This document shows positions 35,662 to 44,176 of a stretch of DNA of 64,000 nt, piece by piece. The stretch comes from Moanibacter sp964542645 (lineage in GTDB: Bacteria; Verrucomicrobiota; Verrucomicrobiia; Opitutales; UBA2987). The position numbers and the translations under genes were made by a program. Where the stretch lies: the NCBI GenBank assembly GCA_964542645.1, contig CAZIUG010000003.1, positions 62,001-126,000 of the forward strand, given 5' to 3'. Numbering within the stretch: position 1 is the first letter of the stretch; every line of letters starts with the position of its first letter. Below the pieces are notes generated by a model. The model searched no databases. It was not told the DNA's origin and saw nothing but the letters and a program-made list of their open reading frames with translations.

Positions 35662-36867
35662 ATGCCCAGATTACTTGAATGCCAGGCAAAGACGCTTCTT
35701 CAAGATTTCGGTTTGAAGTTTAATCCTTGGACATTGGTGCAGGATCATCTAGAATTGAAAGGCGCCCTGAAAACAACTGGGTTTCCCGTTGTTATCAAAG
35801 CTCAGGTTCCTTTTGGAGGGAGAGGCAAACTTGGAGGGGTTCTTGGAGCGGAGAGCGAAGCAGAAGCCGTGGGAAAGGTAGAGGGATTATTAGGCAAAAA
35901 GTTTTCTGGATTCAATGTCTCGTCGGTTTCTTTGGAGTCTAGACGGGAATTTGGCCAGGAGATCTTTATAGGGATTTCTTGGGACTACGAAGCGAAACAA
36001 CCGGTGGCTCTGCTCAGTCTTTCTGGAGGCGTTGAAGTCGAAAAGGGAGCGCATATCCATACTGAAAAGAGACTCTTCGATCCTCGGTTTGAACTCCCTC
36101 CCTATTCCGGGCGGGAAATGGCCACTGCCTGCGGACTCCAAGGTAAGTCAATTGTTTCAGTAGGGACGATCCTATCGAATCTTTCACGGGCCTTCCTAGA
36201 ATTGGATGCGAGCGTAGCCGAAATAAACCCGCTTGTGTTAATTGAAGGTGAAGGTTATGTTGGATTGGACGCCCATCTCCAGATCGAGGATGACTCGCTT
36301 TTTCGGCAAAACGATCGTTTGGAGGGCTTAGGGGATCTTCATTCGACTGCGGGAACCCGCCCCGCTACGGATTTCGAACAGGAAGCTAGACGCATTGATG
36401 AGATGGATTACCGGGGAGTCGCGGGTCGGGTAGTCGAGTTTGATGGTGATCTAGCCCTGCTCATTGGTGGTGGTGGAGCCAGCCTGACTATCTTTGATGC
36501 TATTCGGCGCTACGGCGGAAAACCGGCTAATTACTGTGAAGTGGGTGGCAATCCGACAGAGGAGAAGGTGGCTGCCTTGACCAGGCATCTTTTGTCCAAA
36601 ACGGGTGTCAAGGGGTTGGTAGTAATTATGAATGTGGTTAACAACACGCGATCGGATGTGATGGCCCGTGGAGTTGTCATGGGAATTAAGGAGAATGGGG
36701 AGAAACCGAACGAAATCGTCACCCTATTCCGTATCCCCGGATCGTGGGAAGATGAAGGGCGAGAGATTATGGAAAGGGTTGGGGTCAAGGTGCTCGGGAG
36801 GGAAACATCATTGGATGAGTCAGCGAGGGTTGCAGTGGCAAAGTTCTCGAAGGGAGATTATGATTAA
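35662..36867 (+). CDS. sucC: Succinyl-CoA synthetase beta-like subunit (acyl-CoA ligase, nucleotide-forming)
   Basis: The 401-residue protein has an ATP-grasp domain starting with LLECQAKTLLQDFGLK and VVIKAQVPFGGRGKLGGV, the metal and nucleotide strand VAEINPLVLIEGEGYVGLDA, and the CoA-ligase domain with LALLIGGGGASLTIFDAI, YCEVGGNPTEEKV and VVIMNVVNNTRSDVMARGVV. These are SucC landmarks, but the glycine-rich loop and N-terminus are diverged from typical SucC, so the acid may differ (acetate, malate or another). With the SucD-like subunit it should couple acyl-CoA hydrolysis to ATP or GTP formation, or run in reverse. It starts at ATG 35662 and lies between E2 and the SucD-like gene. Confidence 0.85.
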   Translation: MPRLLECQAKTLLQDFGLKFNPWTLVQDHLELKGALKTTGFPVVIKAQVPFGGRGKLGGVLGAESEAEAVGKVEGLLGKKFSGFNVSSVSLESRREFGQEIFIGISWDYEAKQPVALLSLSGGVEVEKGAHIHTEKRLFDPRFELPPYSGREMATACGLQGKSIVSVGTILSNLSRAFLELDASVAEINPLVLIEGEGYVGLDAHLQIEDDSLFRQNDRLEGLGDLHSTAGTRPATDFEQEARRIDEMDYRGVAGRVVEFDGDLALLIGGGGASLTIFDAIRRYGGKPANYCEVGGNPTEEKVAALTRHLLSKTGVKGLVVIMNVVNNTRSDVMARGVVMGIKENGEKPNEIVTLFRIPGSWEDEGREIMERVGVKVLGRETSLDESARVAVAKFSKGDYD

Positions 36868-36949
36868 GATCAATAACAAGAGAGGCAAATGCTCTCAATT
36901 AAGAAGCAAACCTGCAATATTATAGGCGCTCTGGGAGAAATTGATTAAT

Positions 36950-37858
36950 ATGGAGTTCCTATCTGGCAATGAACGGATTACTGTCCAAGGCATCACTGGA
37001 CGGGAAGCCAGTGGAATGGTCGAGGATTCACTTGAGTATGGGACTCAGATCGTAGCTGGGGTGACGCCAGGCAAGGGTGGGGAGCGAGTCCATGGTGTCC
37101 CCGTTTATGACACGGTAGCGGAGGCGCAGGCCAAACACGATACTGATACAACCGTTCTTTCAGTTCCTCCTTTCGCTGTTCTTGATGCTGCGCTAGAGGC
37201 CCTGGAGGGAGAGTTTAAACTGATGTTGATCATGACCGAACGCGTCCCGAGGCGCGATACGAGCAAAATCTTGAAGCGGGCGTCCGAAGTTGGGTGTCGA
37301 GTCATTGGACCTAATTCGCTTGGTATGATCCGGCCTCATAGGATCAAGATTGGTACCATTGGCGGTCGGACCGACGCGGTACGCAGGTCCTACATGTCCG
37401 GGAAAGTGGCCATTCTCTCTCGAAGCGGTGGAATGACGACCGAGATCGCCAGCTTCCTTACCTATCATGGAATCGGGCAGAGCGTTGCGGTCGGAGTTGG
37501 CGGCGATTCCATCATTGGTTCGGACTTTACAGAGCTCATAGAAGTTTTAGAAGACGATCCTTCCACTGAAGCAGTGGTACTTTTCGGTGAGCCGGGAGGT
37601 GTAGCGGAGGAGAGATTGGCCAAGCGCCTCAGTCGATATCCGAGCCGGCTCCGTATCAACGCCTTTCTTGCGGGTGACTTCGTCGATGAAATGGAAGGGG
37701 TCCGTTTCGGACACGCCGCCGCCATTGTGGAGGAAGGTCGAGGGTCGGTCAAAGGGAAAAGGGAGGTATTAAGAAAGGCCGGTGTTCATGTTGCCGATGC
37801 CTTCGATGGAATCCTCGAAGGGTTGAAAAAGTTTCGAGTCTCGAGTGGCAAGTTATAA
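36950..37858 (+). CDS. sucD: Succinyl-CoA synthetase alpha-like subunit
   Basis: From ATG 36950 the product is 302 residues. It has the CoA-binding Rossmann start ITVQGITGREASGMV, YGTQIVAGVTPGKGG, CRVIGPNSLGMI, VAILSRSGGMTTEIA and the phosphohistidine loop RFGHAAAIVEE with His255. The usual loop is GHAGA, so one residue is changed next to the active histidine but the His itself is kept. It pairs with the beta-like subunit 82 bases upstream. GGGAG lies 12 bases before this ATG, and a TTG three codons upstream is an alternative start. Divergence from textbook SucD leaves the acid substrate open, for example malate or acetate rather than succinate. Confidence 0.85.
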   Translation: MEFLSGNERITVQGITGREASGMVEDSLEYGTQIVAGVTPGKGGERVHGVPVYDTVAEAQAKHDTDTTVLSVPPFAVLDAALEALEGEFKLMLIMTERVPRRDTSKILKRASEVGCRVIGPNSLGMIRPHRIKIGTIGGRTDAVRRSYMSGKVAILSRSGGMTTEIASFLTYHGIGQSVAVGVGGDSIIGSDFTELIEVLEDDPSTEAVVLFGEPGGVAEERLAKRLSRYPSRLRINAFLAGDFVDEMEGVRFGHAAAIVEEGRGSVKGKREVLRKAGVHVADAFDGILEGLKKFRVSSGKL

Positions 37859-38052
37859 ACATGGAATTTCTTTAATACTAGGGCTGACAATGTTTCGATA
37901 TGAATTCTCTCATAAAATTTGAGAAAAAAGCCGATTAGAAATCGGAAATGTCGTCGATTTCGTTGTGGGTTACTAAACAGTTTACGTCGAGGGTTGACGA
38001 AATGATTAACTTCTTTAGAAGTGTCTGAAGACAGAGGATTTTGGGATCAGTC

Positions 38053-39033
38053 GTGAGTACCACCGCAAATTTAAGCATTTCCGAGGCGATTAACGAAGGC
38101 ATACGCCATGAGATGCGGCGAGACTCGAAAGTGATGCTTTTAGGCCAGGATATCGGGCCGTATGGAGGAACTTTTGGGGTTTACAAAGGCCTTTACGAGG
38201 AGTTCGGGGAGGAACGGGTGAGAGATGGACCACTGTGTGAGGCGGCGACTTGTGGGTTTGGGATCGGGTTGGCGTTAGCTGGGATGCCGGCGGTAGTAGA
38301 AATTGAGTTTGATGATTTTTTGACTCTGGCATCGGATGCGTTGGTTAACCAAGCGGCGAAGATGCGCTACTTTCTCGGTGGACAGGTGGAAATCCCTCTG
38401 GTGGTACGGACTCCGGTTGTGAATCGGCTGGGCTTGGGGGCACAGCACTCTCAGAGTCTTGAGGCATGGTTTATACATGTGCCGGGGTTACGGGTGGTGG
38501 TACCGTCTAATCCGGCCGATGCTAGAGGGTTGATTGTAGCATCGATACGGGATCCGAACCCAGTTCTTTTTATTGAGAATGTACGACTTTACTCACGCAA
38601 AGGACCAGTCTCCGAAGAGGTAGAGCCATTGGAATTTGGGAAGGTTGGAATTTTGCGAAAGGGAAAGGATGTAACGGTGGTTACCTATGGCGGAATGGTG
38701 GGTCCCTGCCTGGATGCAGCGGAGCAGACGGCAGAGGACGGGATCGAGTGTGAGGTGCTCGATTTACGTACGCTTGCACCATTGGACAGAGAGGGAATTT
38801 GTGAGTCAGTGCGTAAGACGGGGAAGTTGATTGTTGTGCATGAAGCGGTAAAGACTGGTGGGGTAGGAGCGGAGGTAGCACAGAGTGCTGTGGAAGGAGC
38901 TTTCGATTATCTCGAAGCGCCGATCATGCGAGTCGCGTCTAAGGATCTTCCGATTCCAGTTGGTGATTTACAGGATCTGGTTTACCCGGATACGGAAGAT
39001 GTTGTGGAGGCAATCAATTGCGTAATGAGTTAA
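38053..39033 (+). CDS. 2-oxo acid dehydrogenase E1 component, beta subunit
   Basis: From GTG 38053 the product is 326 residues. It has the transketolase-like pyrimidine-binding domain, with SISEAINEGIRHEMRRDSKV, MLLGQDIGPYGGTFGVYKGL, the FGEERVRDGPLCEAATCGFGIG segment, and LGLGAQHSQSLEAWFIHVPG, then the C-terminal domain with VTVVTYGGMVG. These are standard for E1-beta of pyruvate, acetoin and branched-chain complexes. GGGA lies six bases before GTG 38053; the TTG at 38041 is less likely. The order beta before alpha (39089) is the reverse of most operons. Together with E2 at 34361 it forms most of a 2-oxo acid dehydrogenase complex of unknown substrate. Confidence 0.92.
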   Translation: MSTTANLSISEAINEGIRHEMRRDSKVMLLGQDIGPYGGTFGVYKGLYEEFGEERVRDGPLCEAATCGFGIGLALAGMPAVVEIEFDDFLTLASDALVNQAAKMRYFLGGQVEIPLVVRTPVVNRLGLGAQHSQSLEAWFIHVPGLRVVVPSNPADARGLIVASIRDPNPVLFIENVRLYSRKGPVSEEVEPLEFGKVGILRKGKDVTVVTYGGMVGPCLDAAEQTAEDGIECEVLDLRTLAPLDREGICESVRKTGKLIVVHEAVKTGGVGAEVAQSAVEGAFDYLEAPIMRVASKDLPIPVGDLQDLVYPDTEDVVEAINCVMS

Positions 39034-39088
39034 GAGGTCGGTTAGGTAGGAAACCGTGGCGAGCTAAGAAACATGGAGACTTTGAATT

Positions 39089-40051
39089 GTGAGCAAGAGG
39101 CCTGATCTTGAAACGAGGTCGCAGTGGATGCGGCAGATGTGGACAATTCGCTTCTTTGAGGAGCATGTGGTGGATAGTTTCCGAAAAGGGCTGTTCACTG
39201 GCTCCACCCATCCAAGTATTGCACAGGAAGCTACGGCGGTAGGAGCAGGAGCGGCAATGGAGACGACCGATCCGATTTTCGCCACATACCGTGGACATGG
39301 GCATGCTATTGCCAGAGGCCTAGATTTGAATGCACTGATGGCGGAAATCCTCTGCAAGGAAACGGGATGTTGCCGTGGACGGGGAGGGTCGATGCATCTA
39401 TGTGATGTCTCGAAGGAGTTTTGGGGTAGTAATGCGATTGTGGCGGCGAACATTCCGATTGCTGGTGGTATGGCGCTCTCTAACAAACTAAAAAATAATG
39501 ATCGGGTAGTTGTGACCTTTTTTGGTGACGGCGGCTCTTGCGAAGGCGTGTTTTACGAAACATTGAATATGGCTGTGCTGTGGGAATTGCCGATGGTTTT
39601 TGTGTGTGAGAATAACGGGTTTGCCATCTCGGTGCCGAAGGAAAAAGCAATTCCGGTCGAGAATATTTCTCAAAGGGCTGACGGGTTTGGATTACCGGGA
39701 GTTACTGTCGACGGAAATGATCCGATGGCTGTTTATGATGCCATGCTGACGGCAGTTGAACGGGCACGTAGAGGTGAGGGCCCGACTTTGGTCGAATGCA
39801 AAACCATCCGTTGGGAGCGGCATAGCGCTATTTCTGGCGGAAAGTACGAGGATGAGGAAGACGCGAAAAAGTGGATGAAAGTCGATCCGATTCCTAGGTT
39901 CGAGAAGGTGCTGGAGAAGGAAGGAATTTCCCGAGAGAAATTGGATCGTTTGCGGGAGGAGGCGAGGGCCGCAGCAAATGCGGCTTTGGAGTTTGCTATG
40001 GCGAGTTCGGTTCCTAAGGCGGATGAGCTCGAGGATTTTGTGTATGCTTAG
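39089..40051 (+). CDS. 2-oxo acid dehydrogenase E1 component, alpha subunit
   Basis: The 320-residue protein has the thiamine diphosphate motif FFGDGGSCEGVFYETLNMA ending in CENN, the preceding YRGHGHAIARG segment, and CRGRGGSMHLCDVSKEFWGS, which is typical of acetoin- and pyruvate-type E1-alpha. It decarboxylates the 2-oxo acid and passes the acyl group to E2. It starts at GTG 39089 with GGAG ten bases upstream, and lies 55 bases after the beta subunit, so the two are coexpressed. The E3 partner would have to come from elsewhere in the genome. The phosphorylation loop is of bacterial type. Confidence 0.92.
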   Translation: MSKRPDLETRSQWMRQMWTIRFFEEHVVDSFRKGLFTGSTHPSIAQEATAVGAGAAMETTDPIFATYRGHGHAIARGLDLNALMAEILCKETGCCRGRGGSMHLCDVSKEFWGSNAIVAANIPIAGGMALSNKLKNNDRVVVTFFGDGGSCEGVFYETLNMAVLWELPMVFVCENNGFAISVPKEKAIPVENISQRADGFGLPGVTVDGNDPMAVYDAMLTAVERARRGEGPTLVECKTIRWERHSAISGGKYEDEEDAKKWMKVDPIPRFEKVLEKEGISREKLDRLREEARAAANAALEFAMASSVPKADELEDFVYA

Positions 40052-40399
40052 GCAAAGTTCCGCTAATTCGAATAACCCGGTGATTAGAATTGAGAATGAA
40101 ATATGGCGTTCTTTTTATTAACCACGATTGAAGAACGCAGCAAGGCCATACGTGTATTCCAATAGATTAAAAGGTCGTAACGAATAGATTTCAAAATTCC
40201 CCATCCTTCCTTTCATCAAATGGGGTGGATAGGTTTTCTCGTACTATCCGTTTATGTTCTCTCTTCCTCTTGCCAATAACTTTAATATCGACCCTAAGAC
40301 GAGTGAGGATTGGAAATAGGCTGCGTGACTGTAGGGTGACCCAAACGGCACCTCATTCATTGCATTTTCGATCGAGCAGGTATTTATTTTGGTTTCGTT
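40052..40399. other. Intergenic gap with a hairpin, no gene seen
   Basis: GCGTTCTT (40106-40113) and AAGAACGC (40131-40138) form an eight-pair stem with a 17-base loop soon after the E1-alpha stop. It could end or stabilise the upstream transcript, so the fumarase-type genes may have their own promoter in the rest of this stretch. Confidence 0.45.
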
Positions 40400-41242
40400 A
40401 TGCGAGAAATTCATTGCGATAGAATTATCGAAGTCGTGCGTGATCTATGTATTGAAGGCAACTGTGCTTTGCGGTGTGATGTGGTGTCGGCCTATGAGAG
40501 TGCGCTGGAAGAAGAAGAGTCGGAAATCGGCAGGAAGGTAATCGGACAACTCCTGGAAAATGCTCAGATATCCATCAAACGGAGAATGCCTTTCTGTCAG
40601 GACACCGGATATGCCGTTTCGTTTGTTGAGTTAGGACAGGATGTTAGGATTGTAGGTGGCGGGCTTCGGGAGGCGATTGATGAAGGAGTTAGACAGGGGT
40701 ATTCTCAGGGTTATTTGAGAAGTTCTCTGGTACACTCACCGGTCGACCGAGAGAATACAGGTGATAATACGCCGGCTACTCTGAACCTTGAATTGGTTGA
40801 AGGAGAAGGGTTCAAGATCTCACTACTTATAAAGGGCGCGGGGTGTGATAACATGAGCGCGGCTCAGATGTTCACTCCGGCTGAGGGTTTGGAAGTTGCA
40901 AAAGATTTTATTGTGGCGACGGTTGAAAAAGCTGGTCCGAATGCTAGTCCGCCGGTGACTTTAGGCATTGGGATGGGGGGGCCGTTTGCTCAAGCTGCAG
41001 CGTTGGCTCAGAAAGCGCTGTTGTGGCCGGTGGGAAAATCCAATCCCGATCCCGGTGTAGCCATGATTGAGAAGGAATTGAAAGAGCGCATCAATAATCT
41101 CGGGATTGGGCCGGCCGGGTTTGGGGGACGGATTACGGTTTTGGGCTTACATATCGAGATGGGGGCATCTCACATCGCAAGTTTTCCGGTAGCGGTCAAT
41201 ATTGATTGCCATTCGCATCGAGTAGCAGAAGCGGAAATTTAG
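40400..41242 (+). CDS. Class I fumarase/tartrate dehydratase-type hydratase, alpha subunit
   Basis: The 280-residue protein matches the N-terminal half of class I iron-sulfur fumarases and of TtdA: PFCQDTG with Cys66, SLLIKGAGCDNMS at 142-154, GIGMGGPF, and NIDCHSHR with Cys270 near the end. The conserved middle cluster ligand, normally in a Cys-Pro-Pro motif, is Ser183 in NASPP, while an extra Cys149 occurs where Ser is usual. The [4Fe-4S] cluster may therefore be bound differently. The reaction is reversible addition of water to a double bond, on fumarate, tartrate, mesaconate or a relative. It starts at ATG 40400 and is followed by the beta subunit, as in archaeal and many bacterial split enzymes. 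Confidence 0.88.
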   Translation: MREIHCDRIIEVVRDLCIEGNCALRCDVVSAYESALEEEESEIGRKVIGQLLENAQISIKRRMPFCQDTGYAVSFVELGQDVRIVGGGLREAIDEGVRQGYSQGYLRSSLVHSPVDRENTGDNTPATLNLELVEGEGFKISLLIKGAGCDNMSAAQMFTPAEGLEVAKDFIVATVEKAGPNASPPVTLGIGMGGPFAQAAALAQKALLWPVGKSNPDPGVAMIEKELKERINNLGIGPAGFGGRITVLGLHIEMGASHIASFPVAVNIDCHSHRVAEAEI

Positions 41243-41365
41243 AGGAGGTTACTGAGAGTGTAAAAGGGGTATAGCGAGACAGCGCAAGAAGCGCGGACTC
41301 ATAGGGTTCGGCGAATTCACAACGCATGGGCAGAGGCATACCCATGCTGGTTTCGAGAACAACAA

Positions 41366-41932
41366 ATGGAAAGTATTAAGCTTAAAACGCCACTGAGCGA
41401 CAATGTAATTGCAGGGCTTCGGACTGGGGATTGGGCGACGATTTCCGGAATTGTTTATACTGCGCGTGACGCGGCGCATAGGCGTATGTCGGAGGAAGTT
41501 GAAAAGGGCTTGCCCCTCCCCTTTGATCCAAGGGGGCAGGTTGTCTATTACGTTGGCCCAACACCGGCCCCACCGGGGCGTGTGATCGGTTCGGCGGGAC
41601 CGACTACAGCGGGCCGTATGGACCCGTTTACTAATTTGTTGATCGAGAGAGGGCTAAAGGGAATGATCGGGAAAGGAGGGCGATCGAAGACTGTGCGCGA
41701 AGGAATACAGAAGCATGGCTGCATTTATTTTGGAGCAGTTGAAGGTACAGCAGCCCTGCTTTCAGAGCATATCGTGAAGGCCGAAGTCGTCGCCTATGAG
41801 GATCTGGGGACAGAATCAATTCGGCGTTTAGAGGTAAATGATTTTCCCGTTTTAGTAGTGAATGATATTTTTGGAGGGGATCTTTATGAAGAGGGAAAAA
41901 AAAGGTATCGGAGAAGATTAAACAGTGAGTGA
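41366..41932 (+). CDS. Class I fumarase/tartrate dehydratase-type hydratase, beta subunit
   Basis: The 188-residue protein matches the C-terminal domain of class I fumarases and of TtdB: KLKTPLSDNVIAGLRTGD and ISGIVYTARDAAHRRM, YYVGPTPAPPGRVIGSAGPTTAGRMD, KGMIGKGGRSKTV and a C-terminal swapped domain with VVNDIFGGDLYEEG. The Lys-Gly and Ser-Ala-Gly-Pro-Thr-Thr segment helps bind the substrate carboxylates. It pairs with the alpha subunit 123 bases upstream and together they should form the hydratase. Nothing in it separates fumarase from tartrate or mesaconate hydratase. Confidence 0.9.
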   Translation: MESIKLKTPLSDNVIAGLRTGDWATISGIVYTARDAAHRRMSEEVEKGLPLPFDPRGQVVYYVGPTPAPPGRVIGSAGPTTAGRMDPFTNLLIERGLKGMIGKGGRSKTVREGIQKHGCIYFGAVEGTAALLSEHIVKAEVVAYEDLGTESIRRLEVNDFPVLVVNDIFGGDLYEEGKKRYRRRLNSE

Positions 41933-42230
41933 GTGTTCAGCAAACGTCTTTCGACACAGAGCCTCAAAAGGGCAAATGCGGAGGAGGGGGGGGTGAACCT
42001 AGTCAGAGAACCGAACGGCGATTGCATAGATGATATAGCCGAAAACTTGAAAGAACTTTGCTTGTTGCGATGTGCATCCTTAGCTTTGTCGATACCTCTG
42101 TGGTAGGAGAGTAGCTTTATTCTTTGGTTTGTACGATACGATGGTAGATCGAAATCTACAAAATTGACCCCTGGTTATGTTTCGCTGAAATACTTGAGAA
42201 TCCTGAAAGAAGATTTATTCTCTAGAGACT

Positions 42231-43355
42231 GTGAAAATAAAGTCCATCACTGCTCACCCTTTGCGATACCCGGAGCCGCATGACCATGGGAAGCCTCGGA
42301 TTATTACATTAGTCCGGATCGAGTCGGAAGATGGAGCGGTAGGATGGGGAGAAGCAATTACCATGTTCCCCGATGCAGCAAAGGCTACGAAGATGGTGGT
42401 CGAAGACGGGTACGCACCTTTTCTGGTAGGTGAAAGTGTTCTCGACCTGGAACGGCTTTGGCATTCCATGCTATCAAGGGTCTGGTGGTATGGTCCACAG
42501 GGGATCGCAGGATTCGGTATCAGCGCTGTTGATATGGCACTTTGGGATCTGAAAGGACAGGCGTTAGGCCAATCTGTATGTAGGCTTCTTGGTTCGAAAT
42601 TGCATGATCGTGTTGCAGCTATGGCGTCGATCCACCTTGACATGGAGGATCTTGATTGGACGGTGAAGGAATTTCAATGGTTTAGGGAGCAGGGATATCG
42701 GATCGTCAAGGGAGGATGGGGCAAGCGACCCGAGGCTGTTTTCGGCATGGATCGCAATCGCGATCTCGAGTTGGCCAAGCGGGTTCGCGATGTCATTGGG
42801 GAGGAGCTCGAACTGGTCTTTGATGTCCTTGGTGCCCGGGTAAAGTGGGATTTACCGACGGCGATTCAGCGCTTTCACGATCTTGAACCCTACCGGTTGA
42901 AATGGATTGAAGAACCTCTACCGCCACACGACCTCGAAGGGCATAGTAGGTTACGAGATTCGGTGAAGACCAACATTGGAACGGGAGAACAGGAATGGAA
43001 TGTTGAGGGATATCGGCGATTGATACGATCTGGTGGAGTCGATATTGTCCAAATGGATCCGGGCCGATGCCAAGGAATTACGGGATGTCGGCATGTGGCG
43101 AATCTCATAGAAGCGGAAAATCTTGGCTTTACTGCTCACACTTGGAGCAGTGCATTGAATACTGCTGCTAGCGTCCACCTTTTGGCCAGCTCCACGCACG
43201 GGGTCTCGATGGATTTTAAACCTCATGAATCTCCCATGCAGCATGAACTCGTGAAGGATCCTTGGATTCAGAAGGAGGGTTTTATCGAGGTTAGGGATGT
43301 CCCTGGACTAGGGGTAACGGTGGATGAGGAGGTAGTGAGAAAATATGAGTTTTAA
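42231..43355 (+). CDS. Enolase-superfamily (mandelate racemase/sugar-acid dehydratase) protein
   Basis: The 374-residue protein has the capping domain and barrel of the mandelate racemase/muconate lactonising group. The metal ligands fit Asp198 in LVFDVLGARV, Glu227 in WIEEPLPPHD and Glu253 in GTGEQEW. Base residues may be Lys160 or Lys165 in VKGGWGKR and His303 in AHTWSSALN. The pattern resembles sugar-acid dehydratases such as those for galactonate or mannonate-type substrates. It starts at GTG 42231 and lies 45 bases before an SDR gene that is probably in the same transcript. A dehydratase plus an oxidoreductase next to an isomerase and a fumarase-type gene fits sugar-acid catabolism. Confidence 0.88.
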   Translation: MKIKSITAHPLRYPEPHDHGKPRIITLVRIESEDGAVGWGEAITMFPDAAKATKMVVEDGYAPFLVGESVLDLERLWHSMLSRVWWYGPQGIAGFGISAVDMALWDLKGQALGQSVCRLLGSKLHDRVAAMASIHLDMEDLDWTVKEFQWFREQGYRIVKGGWGKRPEAVFGMDRNRDLELAKRVRDVIGEELELVFDVLGARVKWDLPTAIQRFHDLEPYRLKWIEEPLPPHDLEGHSRLRDSVKTNIGTGEQEWNVEGYRRLIRSGGVDIVQMDPGRCQGITGCRHVANLIEAENLGFTAHTWSSALNTAASVHLLASSTHGVSMDFKPHESPMQHELVKDPWIQKEGFIEVRDVPGLGVTVDEEVVRKYEF

Positions 43356-43399
43356 CGGGTATTAGGGAGCTTCTTACATTTTTCGACCTCGAAGATCAG

Positions 43400-44155
43400 A
43401 TGAACAGGAAAACACCCTTTCGACTAGATGGTAAGGTGGCCCTTGTTACCGGGGCAGCGCAAGGAGTTGGGGCAGCGACGGCTAAGGTATTAGCGCAGCA
43501 GGGCGCGCGAGTGGCGGCAGTGGACATCGATGAAAGTAGTTTAGCATCTATTGTGGAGGATTTGGGAGATTCGGTAACCCCGTTTATCTGTGACGTATCG
43601 TCTGTGGAAAAGATCAGAATCTTGGTAGACAAAGTGGTTACAGATCTCGGCCGAATCGATGTGCTAGTTAACAATGCTGGGATCTGTCCCCGAATCGATT
43701 TCGTCGATGCGATAGAGGAGGATTGGGAAAAGCTCGTAGCGATTAACGCTAAGAGTCAGTACTTCATGATGCAGGCGGTGCGGCCGGTCATGAGTGCCCA
43801 AGGGGGAGGGAAGATAATCAACATTGCCTCTACTGGTGGACGAATCGGTTCATTCGTCGGCGCCAGTATCTACAGTGGGACAAAAGGGGCGATTGTAATG
43901 TTCTCAAAATCGGTTGCACGCGAAGTAGCGGGCGATAATATTCTCGTCAACACTATTGCTCCGGGAGTACTTGATACTCGTCTGATGGCGAATATCTCAG
44001 AGGAGAAGCGACAAGCCATTTGCGAGCAGATCCCGCTGAGGAGACTTGGACGACCGGAAGAGATAGCCTATATGGTTGCTTTTATCGCCTCCGAGGAATG
44101 CAGCTATGCTACTGGAGCGACGTTCGATGTCAATGGGGGGTGGGTTATGGTGTGA
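43400..44155 (+). CDS. Short-chain dehydrogenase/reductase (SDR)
   Basis: The 251-residue protein is a classical SDR: nucleotide motif VTGAAQGVGAATAK near residue 16, NNAG in the fourth strand, NIASTGG with the catalytic Ser region, the active-site YSGTKGA (Tyr-x-x-x-Lys), and the C-terminal GATFDVNGGWVMV. It should oxidise or reduce a hydroxyl group with NAD(P) in the cytoplasm; an Asp at the end of the second strand (VDIDES) favours NAD. It follows the enolase-superfamily gene by 45 bases and likely acts in the same pathway. It ends 22 bases before the stop of the convergent gene at 44177. Confidence 0.92.
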   Translation: MNRKTPFRLDGKVALVTGAAQGVGAATAKVLAQQGARVAAVDIDESSLASIVEDLGDSVTPFICDVSSVEKIRILVDKVVTDLGRIDVLVNNAGICPRIDFVDAIEEDWEKLVAINAKSQYFMMQAVRPVMSAQGGGKIINIASTGGRIGSFVGASIYSGTKGAIVMFSKSVAREVAGDNILVNTIAPGVLDTRLMANISEEKRQAICEQIPLRRLGRPEEIAYMVAFIASEECSYATGATFDVNGGWVMV

Positions 44156-44176
44156 GGTTTCACGATTCTTGGAAAC

